Shown here piece after piece: positions 1 to 6,536 of a DNA stretch of 6,536 nt. A model generated the notes under the pieces. That model saw only the letters and a program-made list of their open reading frames with translations. It did not search any database and was not told the DNA's origin. The stretch covers positions 16,256-22,791 of the forward strand of contig KL569180.1 in assembly GCA_000715635.1 (NCBI GenBank), given 5' to 3'. The stretch comes from Streptomyces violaceus. Its GTDB lineage: Bacteria > Actinomycetota > Actinomycetes > Streptomycetales > Streptomycetaceae. Numbering within the stretch: the first letter of the stretch is position 1; each line of letters starts with the position of its first letter. Both the position numbers and the translations under genes were made by a program.

Positions 1-20
1 GAGATGTGTATAAGAGACAG
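1..20. other. Sequencing-adapter remnant (Tn5 mosaic end, Nextera type)
   Basis: Bases 2-20 read AGATGTGTATAAGAGACAG, which is exactly the 19-base Tn5 mosaic end used in Nextera tagmentation libraries. The G at base 1 agrees with the last base that precedes the mosaic end in the read-2 Nextera adapter. The stretch is A/T-rich and quite unlike the G/C-rich DNA after it. Read from a GTG at base 6 it gives the residues MYKRQ, a typical artefactual N-terminus in proteins predicted at uncleaned contig ends. It is not genomic sequence and not a natural Tn5 insertion, since no transposase or second end is present. Confidence 0.97.
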
Positions 21-2621
21 GACCTGGTGCACACCGACGGCGCCACCGAGAACGTGATCGCGGTCAAGGTCCAGAACCGGCTCCCCAGCAGCCGCTGGTA
101 CTCGGGCAGTGGCATCTACCGCGAGGCCCGCCTGGTGATCACCGAGCCGGTGCACGTGGCCCGCTGGGGCACCCGCGTCCTCACACCCGAGATCTCCGCC
201 GAGCGGGCCGTCGTACGGATCGACACCTCGGTCGTCGACGAGTCGGGCGCGGGCGCGGACGTCGAGGTCGTCTCCCGGATCGTCGACCGGAAAGGCCGGA
301 CGGTCGCCCGTACCTCCTCCACGGTCGCCGTCACCGACGAGACGACCGAGACCCACGAACTCACCGTCCGGCGACCCGAGTTGTGGGACATCGATGCCCC
401 GCACCGCTACACCCTGCACACCGAACTGCGCGTAGAGGGCCGGACCACCGACACCTATCGCACGCCCTTAGGCTTCCGCACCTTCCGCTTCGACCCGGAC
501 GAGGGCTTCTTCCTCAACGGCACCCATCACAAGCTCAAGGGCGTCGACCTCCACCACGACCTGGGCGCACTCGGCGCCGCGGTCAGCATCGACGCCATCC
601 GCCGGCAGATGGAGATCATGCGGTCCATGGGCGTCAACGCCCTGCGCACCTCTCACAACCCACCCGCGCCCGAGGTGATCCAGGTCTGCGAGGAGCTGGG
701 CATCGTCATGCTGGTGGAGGCGTTCGACTGCTGGCGTACCGGCAAGAACCGCTACGACTACGGCCGGTTCTTCGACGAGTGGGTCGAGAAGGACACCACC
801 GAGATGGTGCTGGCGGCCCGCAACTCGCCCGCCGTGCTGATGTGGTCCATCGGCAACGAGGTCCCGGACTCCACCTCCACCGCCGGCCTTGCCATGGCCG
901 ACCGGATCATCGAGGCGATCCGCGCCGTGGACGACACACGTCCGCTGATCATCGGCTCCGACAAGTACCGCCGCCTCCCCGCCAAGGGCTCTGCGGCCGA
1001 CCTGATGCTGGCCAAGCTGGACGGCCTCGGCCTCAACTACAACACCGCCAAGTCGGTGGACCAGCTGCGCGAGGCCTACCCGCATCTCTTCCTCTTCGAG
1101 TCCGAGTCCTCCTCGGAGACCTCCACCCGCGGCGCTTACCAGGAGCCCGAGCACCTCAACACCGGTGAGGACTACACGCCGGGCCGGCGTGCGACCTCCT
1201 CCTACGACAACAACCTCGCCTCCTGGACCATGAGCGGCGAGTACGGCCACAAGAAGGACCGGGACCGCAAGTGGTTCGCCGGGCAGTTCCTGTGGTCGGG
1301 CATCGACTACATCGGCGAGCCCACGCCGTACGACGTCTTCCCGGTCAAGGCGTCCTTCTTCGGCGCGGTCGACACCGCGGGCTTCCCGAAGGACATGTAC
1401 TACCTCTTCCGGAGCCAGTGGACCGAGAAGCCGATGGTCCACCTGCTCCCGATGACCTGGAACCACGCCGAGGGCGACACGGTCGAGGTCTGGGCGTACG
1501 CCAACGTCGACACCGTCGAACTGTTCCTCAACGGAAAGTCGCTGGGCGTCCGGCGGTTCGACACCAAGAAGACCGTCGACGGCCGCGCGTACCTGGAGAC
1601 CACCGAGGCGACCGGCGACGACAAGACCTTCACCGACGGCCCCTATCCCGGCAGCTACACCAGTCCGAACGGCAGCGCCGGCAAGCTGCACCTGACCTGG
1701 AAGGTGCCCTTTGAGCCGGGCGAGCTGAAGGCCGTCGCGCGCAAGGGCGGCAAGACGGTCGCCACCGACGTGCTGTGCACCGCCGGTGCCGCGCACGCGA
1801 TCCGCCTGACACCGGACCGCAAGTCCCTCGCCGCGGACGGCCGTTCGCTGGTCTTCGTGACCGCCGAAGTGGTCGACCGGCGCGGTGTGGTGGTGCCCGG
1901 CGCCGAGCACCTGATCTCCTTCGAGGTGGCGGGCGGCTCCCTCGCCGGGCTCGACAACGGCCGGCAGGAGAGCGCCGAGCGCTACCAGGCGAGCACCCGC
2001 ACCGCCCACCACGGCAAGGCGCTCGCCATCGTCCGCTCCGGCACGAGGACAGGCACGGTGAAGGTGACCGCCCGCGCCGACGGCCTGCGCACCGGCACGG
2101 CGACCGTACGCACCACCCCGGCCCGGGACCGGGCCGAGACGACCCCGCCCGCCTTCAGGCCGGAGCACCCGGCTCCCCTGGACCACCCGCACGCGGACGC
2201 CAGTTACTCCGGCCGCCCGGACACCCTGCCCGCCGCCATGCTCGACGGCGATCCGGCCACCGGCTGGTCCAACGGCTTCTTCAAGCAGGCCACGGCCCTG
2301 CTGCCCGCCTTCGACGGGGCCCGCTCCGAGGACTGGGTCTCGGTCGACCACGGACGCACCCGCGGCTTCGACCGGGTGGACGTCTCCTTCACGGTGGACG
2401 CCACGCACAGCCTGCCCGCGGCGATCGGGGTGGCGGTGTGGGACGGCCAGGCGTGGCGGGCCGTGCGGGACACCGCGATCGACTGGGCCACCGTTTCCGA
2501 CGCCCCCACCGTGATCACCTTCAAGGCCGTCCGCGGCTCCCGCATCCGGCTCACCCTGACGAGCCGCCACCCCGACGAGGCGCGGGGCGCGATCCGCATC
2601 AGCCGGCTGGACACCCTCTAG
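21..2621 (+). CDS. Glycoside hydrolase family 2 protein, beta-galactosidase-like (5'-truncated)
   Basis: This is the C-terminal 866 residues of a GH2 exo-glycosidase, which would hydrolyse terminal beta-linked sugars (galactose most likely) from oligosaccharides or side chains with retention. Numbering from base 21, residues 1-45 are the end of the N-terminal sugar-binding domain, with the typical [10 protein letters not shown] beta-sandwich follows to about 154, then the TIM barrel to about 455. The barrel contains GVDLHHD, TSHNPP and WSIGNEV, whose Glu280 is the predicted acid/base. Glu362 in [13 protein letters not shown] aligns with the family nucleophile. [12 protein letters not shown] closes the barrel. 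A DUF4982-like region ([12 protein letters not shown]) occupies about 465-580 and an Ig-like domain about 590-700. A discoidin-like sandwich runs from about 720 to the end. The true start, and any signal peptide, lie left of the window; the GTG at base 6 is adapter. One TTA codon occurs at 468-470. Family is certain; the exact substrate (beta-galactoside, beta-glucuronide or other) is inferred. Confidence 0.93.
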   Translation, partial: DLVHTDGATENVIAVKVQNRLPSSRWYSGSGIYREARLVITEPVHVARWGTRVLTPEISAERAVVRIDTSVVDESGAGADVEVVSRIVDRKGRTVARTSSTVAVTDETTETHELTVRRPELWDIDAPHRYTLHTELRVEGRTTDTYRTPLGFRTFRFDPDEGFFLNGTHHKLKGVDLHHDLGALGAAVSIDAIRRQMEIMRSMGVNALRTSHNPPAPEVIQVCEELGIVMLVEAFDCWRTGKNRYDYGRFFDEWVEKDTTEMVLAARNSPAVLMWSIGNEVPDSTSTAGLAMADRIIEAIRAVDDTRPLIIGSDKYRRLPAKGSAADLMLAKLDGLGLNYNTAKSVDQLREAYPHLFLFESESSSETSTRGAYQEPEHLNTGEDYTPGRRATSSYDNNLASWTMSGEYGHKKDRDRKWFAGQFLWSGIDYIGEPTPYDVFPVKASFFGAVDTAGFPKDMYYLFRSQWTEKPMVHLLPMTWNHAEGDTVEVWAYANVDTVELFLNGKSLGVRRFDTKKTVDGRAYLETTEATGDDKTFTDGPYPGSYTSPNGSAGKLHLTWKVPFEPGELKAVARKGGKTVATDVLCTAGAAHAIRLTPDRKSLAADGRSLVFVTAEVVDRRGVVVPGAEHLISFEVAGGSLAGLDNGRQESAERYQASTRTAHHGKALAIVRSGTRTGTVKVTARADGLRTGTATVRTTPARDRAETTPPAFRPEHPAPLDHPHADASYSGRPDTLPAAMLDGDPATGWSNGFFKQATALLPAFDGARSEDWVSVDHGRTRGFDRVDVSFTVDATHSLPAAIGVAVWDGQAWRAVRDTAIDWATVSDAPTVITFKAVRGSRIRLTLTSRHPDEARGAIRISRLDTL
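468..470 (+). other. In-frame TTA leucine codon (possible bldA control point)
   Basis: The TTA encodes Leu in the sequence [12 protein letters not shown] of the GH2 enzyme, just before the TIM barrel. In Streptomyces, TTA codons are very rare and are read only by the bldA tRNA, which accumulates late in growth, so genes carrying one tend to be tied to development. I saw no other in-frame TTA in the genes of this window. The codon itself is directly seen; dependence on bldA follows from the presumed host genus. Confidence 0.7.
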
Positions 2622-2628
2622 ACCGCAC

Positions 2629-2669
2629 CGGTCCGGACGGGTGGCGGACAGCCAGTCCCGTCCGGACCG
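2629..2669 (+). terminator. Hairpin terminator after the GH2 gene
   Basis: A perfect 13-bp inverted repeat, 2629-2641 (CGGTCCGGACGGG) against 2657-2669 (CCCGTCCGGACCG), encloses a 15-base loop and begins 8 bases after the GH2 stop codon. It has no run of T, as is usual for actinomycete intrinsic terminators. It would separate GH2 transcription from the independently regulated cellulase gene. Confidence 0.75.
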
Positions 2670-2699
2670 TTGACGGGGTGTCACATCAGCAACAACCAT
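2670..2699 (+). promoter_or_regulatory. Possible promoter of the GH9 cellulase gene
   Basis: TTGACG at 2670-2675 resembles a vegetative -35 element and lies directly after the terminator stem. With an 18-base spacer the -10 would be AACCAT at 2694-2699, a poor match. Transcription from it would start near 2706, placing the CebR-type palindrome just downstream of the start, a position suited to repression. The -35 match is visible; the rest is a weak inference. Confidence 0.3.
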
Positions 2700-2714
2700 G
2701 GCGGCATCCGCATC

Positions 2715-2728
2715 TGGGAGCGCTCCCA
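2715..2728. promoter_or_regulatory. CebR/CelR operator (cellulose-utilisation box)
   Basis: TGGGAGCGCTCCCA is a perfect 14-bp palindrome identical to the known binding site of the LacI-family repressors CebR (Streptomyces) and CelR (Thermobifida fusca). It lies 39 bases upstream of the GH9 start codon. The established model is that the repressor holds cellulase genes off and is released by cellobiose or longer cello-oligosaccharides. The site is a full-consensus match, and its place in front of a cellulase makes the assignment strong. The repressor gene itself is not in the window. Confidence 0.93.
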
Positions 2729-2754
2729 CGACGAGCGCCACCCGCACCTCTCCA

Positions 2755-2760
2755 GAGGAG
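2755..2760 (+). promoter_or_regulatory. Ribosome binding site of the GH9 gene
   Basis: GAGGAG, preceded by an A, sits 7 bases before the GTG at 2768. It is the clear Shine-Dalgarno sequence that selects this start, which is followed at once by a signal peptide. The same frame stays open far upstream inside the GH2 gene, so this site decides where the protein begins. Confidence 0.88.
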
Positions 2761-2767
2761 CCCAGAC

Positions 2768-5011
2768 GTGAAACGACGCAGAACCGCCCTGCTGTCCCTG
2801 ACGGCCCTCCTGGCGGCCGCGCTCACCGCGCTGCCCTCCGCGCCGGCCGGGGCCGAAGAGCTCGAACAGGTCAAGAACGGTACCTTCGACACCACCACCG
2901 CCCCCTGGTGGACGACCAGCAACGTCACCGGGGGTCTGTCCGACGGCCGGCTCTGCGCCGACGTACCCGGCGGCACCACCAACCGCTGGGACGCCGCCGT
3001 CGGGCAGAACGACATCACCCTCGTGAAGGGGGAGTCGTACCGCTTCTCCTTCAGTGCGACCGGCACGCCCGCCGGGCACGTGGTGCGGGCGATCGTAGGC
3101 CTGTCGGTGTCCCCGTACGACACCTACTACGAGGTGATACCGCAGCTCAGCGTCTCCGGCGACAGGTACTCCTACACCTTCACCTCGCCCGTCGACACCT
3201 CCCAGGGCCAGGTCGGCTTCCAGCTCGGCGGCAGCGCGGACGCCTGGCGCTTCTGCATGGACGACGTCTCGCTGCTGGGCGGCGTCGCGCCGGAGCCGTA
3301 CGAGCCCGACACCGGCCCCCGGGTCCGCGTCAACCAAGTCGGCTACCTGCCCGCCGGGCCGAAGAACGCCACCCTGGTCACCGACGCCACGGCGAAACTG
3401 CCCTGGGAGCTGAAGAACGCCCGCGGTGCCGTGGTCGCCCGGGGCACGACCGTGCCACGCGGCGTCGACGCCTCCTCCGGGCAGAACGTCCACTCGATCG
3501 ACTTCGGCGCGTACCGCAAGAAGGGGACCGGCTTCACTCTGGTCACCGACGGCGAGACCAGCCGCCCCTTCGACGTCGGCGCGAGTGCGTACGAACGGCT
3601 CCGGCTGGACTCGGCGAAGTACTACTACACCCAGCGCAGTGGCATCGAGATCCGCGAGGACCTGCGGCCCGGGTACGGCCGCCCGGCCGGGCACGTGGGC
3701 GTGGCCCCCAACCAGGGCGACACCGCCGTGCCGTGCCAGCCCGGTGTGTGCGACTACACGCTCGACGTCGGCGGCGGCTGGTACGACGCCGGCGACCACG
3801 GCAAGTACGTCGTCAACGGGGGCATCTCCACCTGGGAGGTGCTGAGCACGCACGAACGCGCGCTGCACGCCCGCACCGGCGACGCCGACAAGCTCGGCGA
3901 CGGCACGCTCGCCATCCCCGAGAGCGGCAACAAGGTCCCGGACATCCTCGACGAGGCCCGCTGGGAGCTGGAGTTCCTGCTGAAGATGCAGGTGCCCGCC
4001 GGGAATCCGCTGGCCGGCATGGCCCACCACAAGATGCACGACGAGCAGTGGACCGGGCTGCCGCTGCTGCCCAGCGACGACCCGCAGAAGCGGGAGCTGC
4101 ACCCGCCGTCCACCGCGGCCACCCTGAACCTCGCGGCCACGGCCGCGCAGGCGGCCCGCCTCTACCGGTCCCACGACAAGGCGTTCGCCGACAGGGCGCT
4201 GGCGGCCGCCCGCAAGGCCTGGTCGGCGGCGCTCGCCCACCCCGACCGCCACGCCTCCGAGAGCGACGGCATCGGCGGCGGCGCCTACGCCGACAGCGAC
4301 GTCACCGACGACTTCTACTGGGCGGCGGCCGAGCTGTACCTCAGCACGGGGGAGAAGCAGTTCGAGGACCACGTCCTGAAGTCCCCGGTCCACACGGCCG
4401 ACATCTTCAAGCCCATCGGCTTCGACTGGGCACGCACCGGCGCGGCGGGACGGCTCGACCTCGCCACGGTGCCGAACAAGCTGCCCGGCCGGGACAAGAT
4501 CCGCCAGTCCGTCGTCAAGGGCGCCGACCGCTACCTGGCGACGCTGAAGGCACACCCCTACGGCATGCCGTACGCGCCGGACGGCAACACGTACGACTGG
4601 GGCTCAAGCCACCAGGTGCTCAACAACGCCGTCGTCCTCGCCACCGCGTACGACATCACCGGCTCCTCGAAGTACCGGGACGGCGCGCTCCAGAGCATGG
4701 ACTACATCCTCGGCCGCAACGCGCTCAACATCTCCTACGTCACCGGCTACGGCGAGGTCAGCTCCGAGAACCAGCACAGCCGCTGGTACGCCCGCCAGCT
4801 CGACCCCGACCTGCCGAACCCGCCGAAGGGCACCCTCGCCGGCGGGCCGAACTCGAGCATCCAGGACCCCTACGCACAGAGCAAACTCCAGGGCTGCGTC
4901 GGACAGTTCTGCTACATCGACGACATCCAGTCCTGGTCGACCAACGAACACACGATCAACTGGAACGCCGCCCTGACCCGGATGGCCGCCTTCGTGGCGG
5001 ACCAGGGGTAG
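2768..5011 (+). CDS. Secreted multidomain GH9 cellulase (CBM4/9 - Ig - GH9)
   Basis: This is an endo- or processive beta-1,4-glucanase that cuts cellulose with inversion outside the cell; the product is 747 residues. Residues 1-29 form a signal peptide (KRRRT, a Leu/Ala-rich core, and APAGA before EE); the arginines leave Sec or Tat export open. Residues 31-172 form a CBM4/9-like cellulose-binding module opening with VKNGTFD, with Cys63 and Cys163 as a possible disulfide. An Ig-like domain typical of GH9 enzymes spans about 184-275 ([11 protein letters not shown]). The catalytic domain follows to the end. It has [10 protein letters not shown], with Asp340 and Asp343 (Asp343 the likely base), the His670 motif ENQHSRW, and [11 protein letters not shown], with Glu727 as the likely acid. 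Architecture resembles Cellulomonas fimi CenC and Streptomyces avicelases. The GTG start is supported by GAGGAG 7 bases upstream. A CebR-type operator precedes the gene and a strong hairpin follows, so it is probably monocistronic. No catalytic residue is missing. Endo versus processive action cannot be read from sequence alone. Confidence 0.96.
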   Translation: MKRRRTALLSLTALLAAALTALPSAPAGAEELEQVKNGTFDTTTAPWWTTSNVTGGLSDGRLCADVPGGTTNRWDAAVGQNDITLVKGESYRFSFSATGTPAGHVVRAIVGLSVSPYDTYYEVIPQLSVSGDRYSYTFTSPVDTSQGQVGFQLGGSADAWRFCMDDVSLLGGVAPEPYEPDTGPRVRVNQVGYLPAGPKNATLVTDATAKLPWELKNARGAVVARGTTVPRGVDASSGQNVHSIDFGAYRKKGTGFTLVTDGETSRPFDVGASAYERLRLDSAKYYYTQRSGIEIREDLRPGYGRPAGHVGVAPNQGDTAVPCQPGVCDYTLDVGGGWYDAGDHGKYVVNGGISTWEVLSTHERALHARTGDADKLGDGTLAIPESGNKVPDILDEARWELEFLLKMQVPAGNPLAGMAHHKMHDEQWTGLPLLPSDDPQKRELHPPSTAATLNLAATAAQAARLYRSHDKAFADRALAAARKAWSAALAHPDRHASESDGIGGGAYADSDVTDDFYWAAAELYLSTGEKQFEDHVLKSPVHTADIFKPIGFDWARTGAAGRLDLATVPNKLPGRDKIRQSVVKGADRYLATLKAHPYGMPYAPDGNTYDWGSSHQVLNNAVVLATAYDITGSSKYRDGALQSMDYILGRNALNISYVTGYGEVSSENQHSRWYARQLDPDLPNPPKGTLAGGPNSSIQDPYAQSKLQGCVGQFCYIDDIQSWSTNEHTINWNAALTRMAAFVADQG

Positions 5012-5022
5012 GGAACGTGTCC

Positions 5023-5061
5023 GGTGCCGGGGGAGTCCGCCGACAGGACGCCCCCGGCACC
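5023..5061 (+). terminator. Strong hairpin terminator after the cellulase gene
   Basis: GGTGCCGGGGG (5023-5033) pairs perfectly with CCCCCGGCACC (5051-5061). After one A/G mismatch, GTCC (5035-5038) pairs with GGAC (5046-5049), leaving a 7-base loop. It starts 11 bases after the cellulase stop. No T-run follows. It is the strongest hairpin in the window and should end the cellulase transcript. Confidence 0.82.
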
Positions 5062-5067
5062 CGCGCG

Positions 5068-5073
5068 TAGCCT
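5068..5073 (+). promoter_or_regulatory. -10 element of a leaderless promoter for the hydrolase gene
   Basis: TAGCCT fits the actinobacterial -10 pattern TANNNT and ends 6 bases before the ATG at 5080. That spacing places the expected transcription start on or next to the A of the start codon. No Shine-Dalgarno sequence is visible in the bases before the ATG, which fits a leaderless mRNA. A -35 element would fall near 5044-5050, inside the terminator hairpin, and no good match is seen there. Confidence 0.6.
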
Positions 5074-5079
5074 GGTCCC

Positions 5080-5871
5080 ATGCACGCGGTGCGGGTAGAC
5101 GGCATCGAGATCGCCTACGACCGGGTGGGCTCGGGCCCGCCTCTGGTGCTCGTGCACGGCGCCACCACGGACGCCCGTCTCTGGCGTGGCCAGGTCACCG
5201 ACCTGGCCGACGCGTTCACCGTGGTCGCCTGGGACGAACCGGGAGCCGGCCGCTCCTCCGACGTACCGCCCTCCTTCACCCTGGCCGACTACGCCCGCTG
5301 TCTGGCGGCGGTCATCAAGGACGTGGGCCTCGGCCCGGCCCATGTCCTCGGCCTGTCCTGGGGCGGGACCATCGTGCTGGAGCTCTACCGGCACCACTCC
5401 GATCTCGTCAAAACGCTGCTTCTCGTCGACACCTACGCCGGCTGGAAGGGCTCGCTGCCCGCGGCGGAGGTACGGGCACGGGTCGAGGGGGCCGAGCGGA
5501 TGCTAGCGGTCCCGGCCGAGGACTTCGCGCCGACCATGCCGAGCCTGTTCGCGGGCGCGCCACCCGCCGAAGCCGTACGCCTGCTGTCCGTGATGTCGGC
5601 CGACACGCGCCGCCAGAGCATGCGGACCGAGCTCACCGTCATGGCCGAGGCCGACCAGCGTGACCTGCTGCCCAGGATCACGGTGCCGACGCTCCTGCTG
5701 TGGGGAGAGCTGGACAAGCGCTCCCCGGTGGAGCAGGTCGCGCACCCGTTCCTGGCGGCGATCCCGCACGCCACGCTGGTCGTGCTTCCGGGCATCGGTC
5801 ACCTCAGCAACATCGAAGCCCCGGAGCCCTTCAACCGGACCGTCCGGGAGTTCTGCCGCGCCCGGTCCTGA
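5080..5871 (+). CDS. Alpha/beta-fold hydrolase, substrate unknown
   Basis: This is a complete 263-residue protein of normal length for the single-domain alpha/beta hydrolase superfamily (esterases, enol-lactonases, C-C hydrolases, haloperoxidase-like enzymes). The oxyanion-hole motif VHGATTD is at 25-31. The nucleophile elbow GLSWGG contains Ser93. The acid is Asp212 in LLWGELDKRSP and the base is His241 in GIGHLSNIEAPEPF, so the Ser-Asp-His triad is intact. There is no signal peptide or membrane segment, so it should act in the cytoplasm. The tail resembles 3-oxoadipate enol-lactonase-like proteins, but no aromatic-catabolism gene is nearby and the substrate cannot be assigned. The ATG is favoured because a -10-like TAGCCT lies just upstream and the fold's first strand (VRVDGIEIAY) begins at once. 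It converges on the sigma-factor gene with a 19-base gap. The cellulase upstream is separated by a terminator, so a joint role is unlikely. Confidence 0.9.
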   Translation: MHAVRVDGIEIAYDRVGSGPPLVLVHGATTDARLWRGQVTDLADAFTVVAWDEPGAGRSSDVPPSFTLADYARCLAAVIKDVGLGPAHVLGLSWGGTIVLELYRHHSDLVKTLLLVDTYAGWKGSLPAAEVRARVEGAERMLAVPAEDFAPTMPSLFAGAPPAEAVRLLSVMSADTRRQSMRTELTVMAEADQRDLLPRITVPTLLLWGELDKRSPVEQVAHPFLAAIPHATLVVLPGIGHLSNIEAPEPFNRTVREFCRARS

Positions 5872-5890
5872 GCGGGCCGGCCCCGGCCGC
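5872..5890. terminator. Possible shared terminator between convergent genes
   Basis: The 19-base gap is entirely G and C. It can fold with GCGG (5872-5875) pairing with CCGC (5887-5890), then a one-base bulge and a further 3 bp around a 4-base loop. It also contains the 10-bp palindrome GGGCCGGCCC at 5874-5883. It may stop transcription from both sides, but the stem is short and such G/C-rich palindromes are common in this kind of genome. Confidence 0.35.
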
Positions 5891-6536
5891 TCACGCCTCC
5901 TCCTTGGGCACGTGGGCGAGCTTGTCCGGATTGGCGACGACATAGATGCCGCGCACCCGGTCGCCCTCCGGGGTGAGGTCCAGCACCAGGACGGCGAACG
6001 GCGCGTCCCCGTCGAACAGCACGGCGGCGTCGTCGCCGTTGACGCGGCGGTAGCGCCAGACGGGGTCGCGCGGACCGCCGCGCCCGGACGTGAGCAGGCG
6101 GGCCACCTTGTCCCGGCCGTGCACCGGGCGCAGGCTCGCCGGCTTGCGTTTGCCGCCGGCGTCCGTCCACGCCGTGACGTCCGGCGCGAGGACCTCCATC
6201 AGCGCGGCGATGTCCCCGCCGAGTGCCGCCCGCACGAACCGCTCGGTCGCCTCCCGCCGCACCCGCGGATGCGCGTCGTACCGCGGCCGCCGCGCGTGCA
6301 CATGCTCCCGTGCCCGGTGCGCCAACTGCCGTACGGCGGCGGGGGATCGGTCGATGACCTCCGCGATCTCGGCGTGCGGGTATCCGAACACCTCGCCCAG
6401 CACGAACACGGCCCGTTCCAGCGGGGTCAGCGACTCCAGGACCACCAGCATCGCCAGCGACACCGACTCGGAGCGCAGGGCGGGCCCCTCGGCGGTCTCG
6501 GCCTCGCCCTCGGCGACCAGGGGCTCGGGCAGCCAC
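5891..6536 (-). CDS. ECF41-type RNA polymerase sigma factor with SnoaL-like C-terminal domain (5'-truncated)
   Basis: This is the last 214 residues of an extracytoplasmic-function sigma factor; the sigma-2 domain lies beyond the right edge. Numbering from the Trp codon at 6535-6533, WLPEP (1-5) is the linker signature of the ECF41 group. Region sigma-4 spans about 33-80 (LTPLERAVFVLGEVFGYPHAEIAEV, then a helix-turn-helix SPAAVRQLAHRARE). A SnoaL/NTF2-like domain runs from about 92 to the end. It has DAGGK (125-129) where ECF41 proteins usually have DGGGK, and NPDKL (202-206), another group signature. In studied ECF41 members this fused domain controls sigma activity in place of a separate anti-sigma factor. 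A GTG at 6463 could be taken as a start, but it would cut off WLPEP and half the protein, so the frame is treated as running off the window. ECF41 genes usually neighbour a carboxymuconolactone decarboxylase, oxidoreductase or epimerase gene; none is seen here, and the gene upstream of the sigma factor is out of view. Confidence 0.93.
   Translation of the reverse strand, partial: WLPEPLVAEGEAETAEGPALRSESVSLAMLVVLESLTPLERAVFVLGEVFGYPHAEIAEVIDRSPAAVRQLAHRAREHVHARRPRYDAHPRVRREATERFVRAALGGDIAALMEVLAPDVTAWTDAGGKRKPASLRPVHGRDKVARLLTSGRGGPRDPVWRYRRVNGDDAAVLFDGDAPFAVLVLDLTPEGDRVRGIYVVANPDKLAHVPKEEA

Noticed and set aside
1..20. A natural Tn5/IS50-type transposon end
   Set aside because: It is the engineered mosaic-end sequence at the very edge of the window, with no transposase, target duplication or second end. 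Library adapter is the simpler explanation.
468..2747. Long open frame (759 codons) on the minus strand opposite the GH2 gene
   Set aside because: Its translation is a low-complexity Gly/Val/Ala/Arg-rich string with no recognisable domain, as expected from the reverse of a high-GC coding gene. The plus strand encodes a clear GH2 enzyme.
1775..2767. Upstream extension of the cellulase frame into the GH2 gene
   Set aside because: The frame stays open only because of high GC. The extension is Arg/Pro/Gly-rich, overlaps GH2 coding sequence in another frame, and would bury the signal peptide. GAGGAG followed by GTG at 2768 is the credible start.
2681..4555. Long open frame (624 codons) on the minus strand opposite the GH9 gene
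   Set aside because: Low-complexity composition with no motifs, and fully antisense to a well-supported cellulase.
2698..5070. 790-codon plus-strand frame overlapping the cellulase
   Set aside because: Arg/Pro-rich shadow frame without domains; the true frame shows CBM, Ig-like and GH9 motifs.
5891..6463. Stand-alone 190-residue protein starting at GTG 6463
   Set aside because: Codons upstream are in frame and encode the ECF41 WLPEP linker, so the gene continues beyond the right edge; this start would lose the sigma-2 region.
5799..6536. Alternative 245-codon minus-strand frame over the sigma factor and the hydrolase 3' end
   Set aside because: Arg/Gly/Ala-rich composition, runs into the convergent hydrolase gene, and lacks the sigma-4 and SnoaL motifs found in the true frame.

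Overview
The window looks like the chromosome of a high-GC actinomycete, most likely Streptomyces or a close relative. Support for this: strong G/C bias at third codon positions, long open shadow frames on both strands, a GTG start with a GAGGAG ribosome binding site, a single rare TTA (bldA-type) codon, a leaderless-type promoter, a perfect CebR/CelR cellulase operator, and an ECF41-type sigma factor. The first 20 bases are not biological. They match the Tn5 mosaic-end tail of a Nextera sequencing adapter, so the genomic sequence starts at base 21 and the window begins at a contig end.

Layout, left to right. (1) 21-2621 (+): a 5'-truncated glycoside hydrolase family 2 enzyme, beta-galactosidase-like. 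It has the end of the sugar-binding domain, a beta-sandwich, a TIM barrel with both catalytic glutamates, a DUF4982-like region, an Ig-like domain and a C-terminal discoidin-like beta-sandwich. It carries the TTA codon. (2) 2622-2767: a 13-bp-stem terminator hairpin, a weak possible promoter, the 14-bp palindrome TGGGAGCGCTCCCA, and a ribosome binding site. (3) 2768-5011 (+): a complete secreted multidomain GH9 cellulase (signal peptide, CBM4/9-like module, Ig-like domain, GH9 catalytic domain). (4) 5012-5079: a strong hairpin terminator running straight into a leaderless-type -10 element. (5) 5080-5871 (+): an alpha/beta-fold hydrolase with an intact Ser-Asp-His triad. (6) 5872-5890: a 19-bp G/C-rich gap between convergent genes. 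(7) 5891-6536 (-): the C-terminal part of an ECF41-type sigma factor, with its start beyond the right edge.

How the genes fit together. The two glycoside hydrolases form a small plant-polysaccharide-degrading neighbourhood, but each appears to have its own control. The cellulase sits behind its own CebR-type operator, expected to be relieved by cello-oligosaccharides. The GH2 gene ends at its own terminator and may depend on bldA for translation. The hydrolase and the sigma factor look like separate transcription units unrelated to cellulose use.

I see no evidence of a mobile element, CRISPR array, RNA gene or wholly new system. The most notable points are the adapter remnant, the cellulase operator, the TTA codon, the terminator/promoter overlap before the hydrolase, and the ECF41 sigma factor with its fused regulatory domain.
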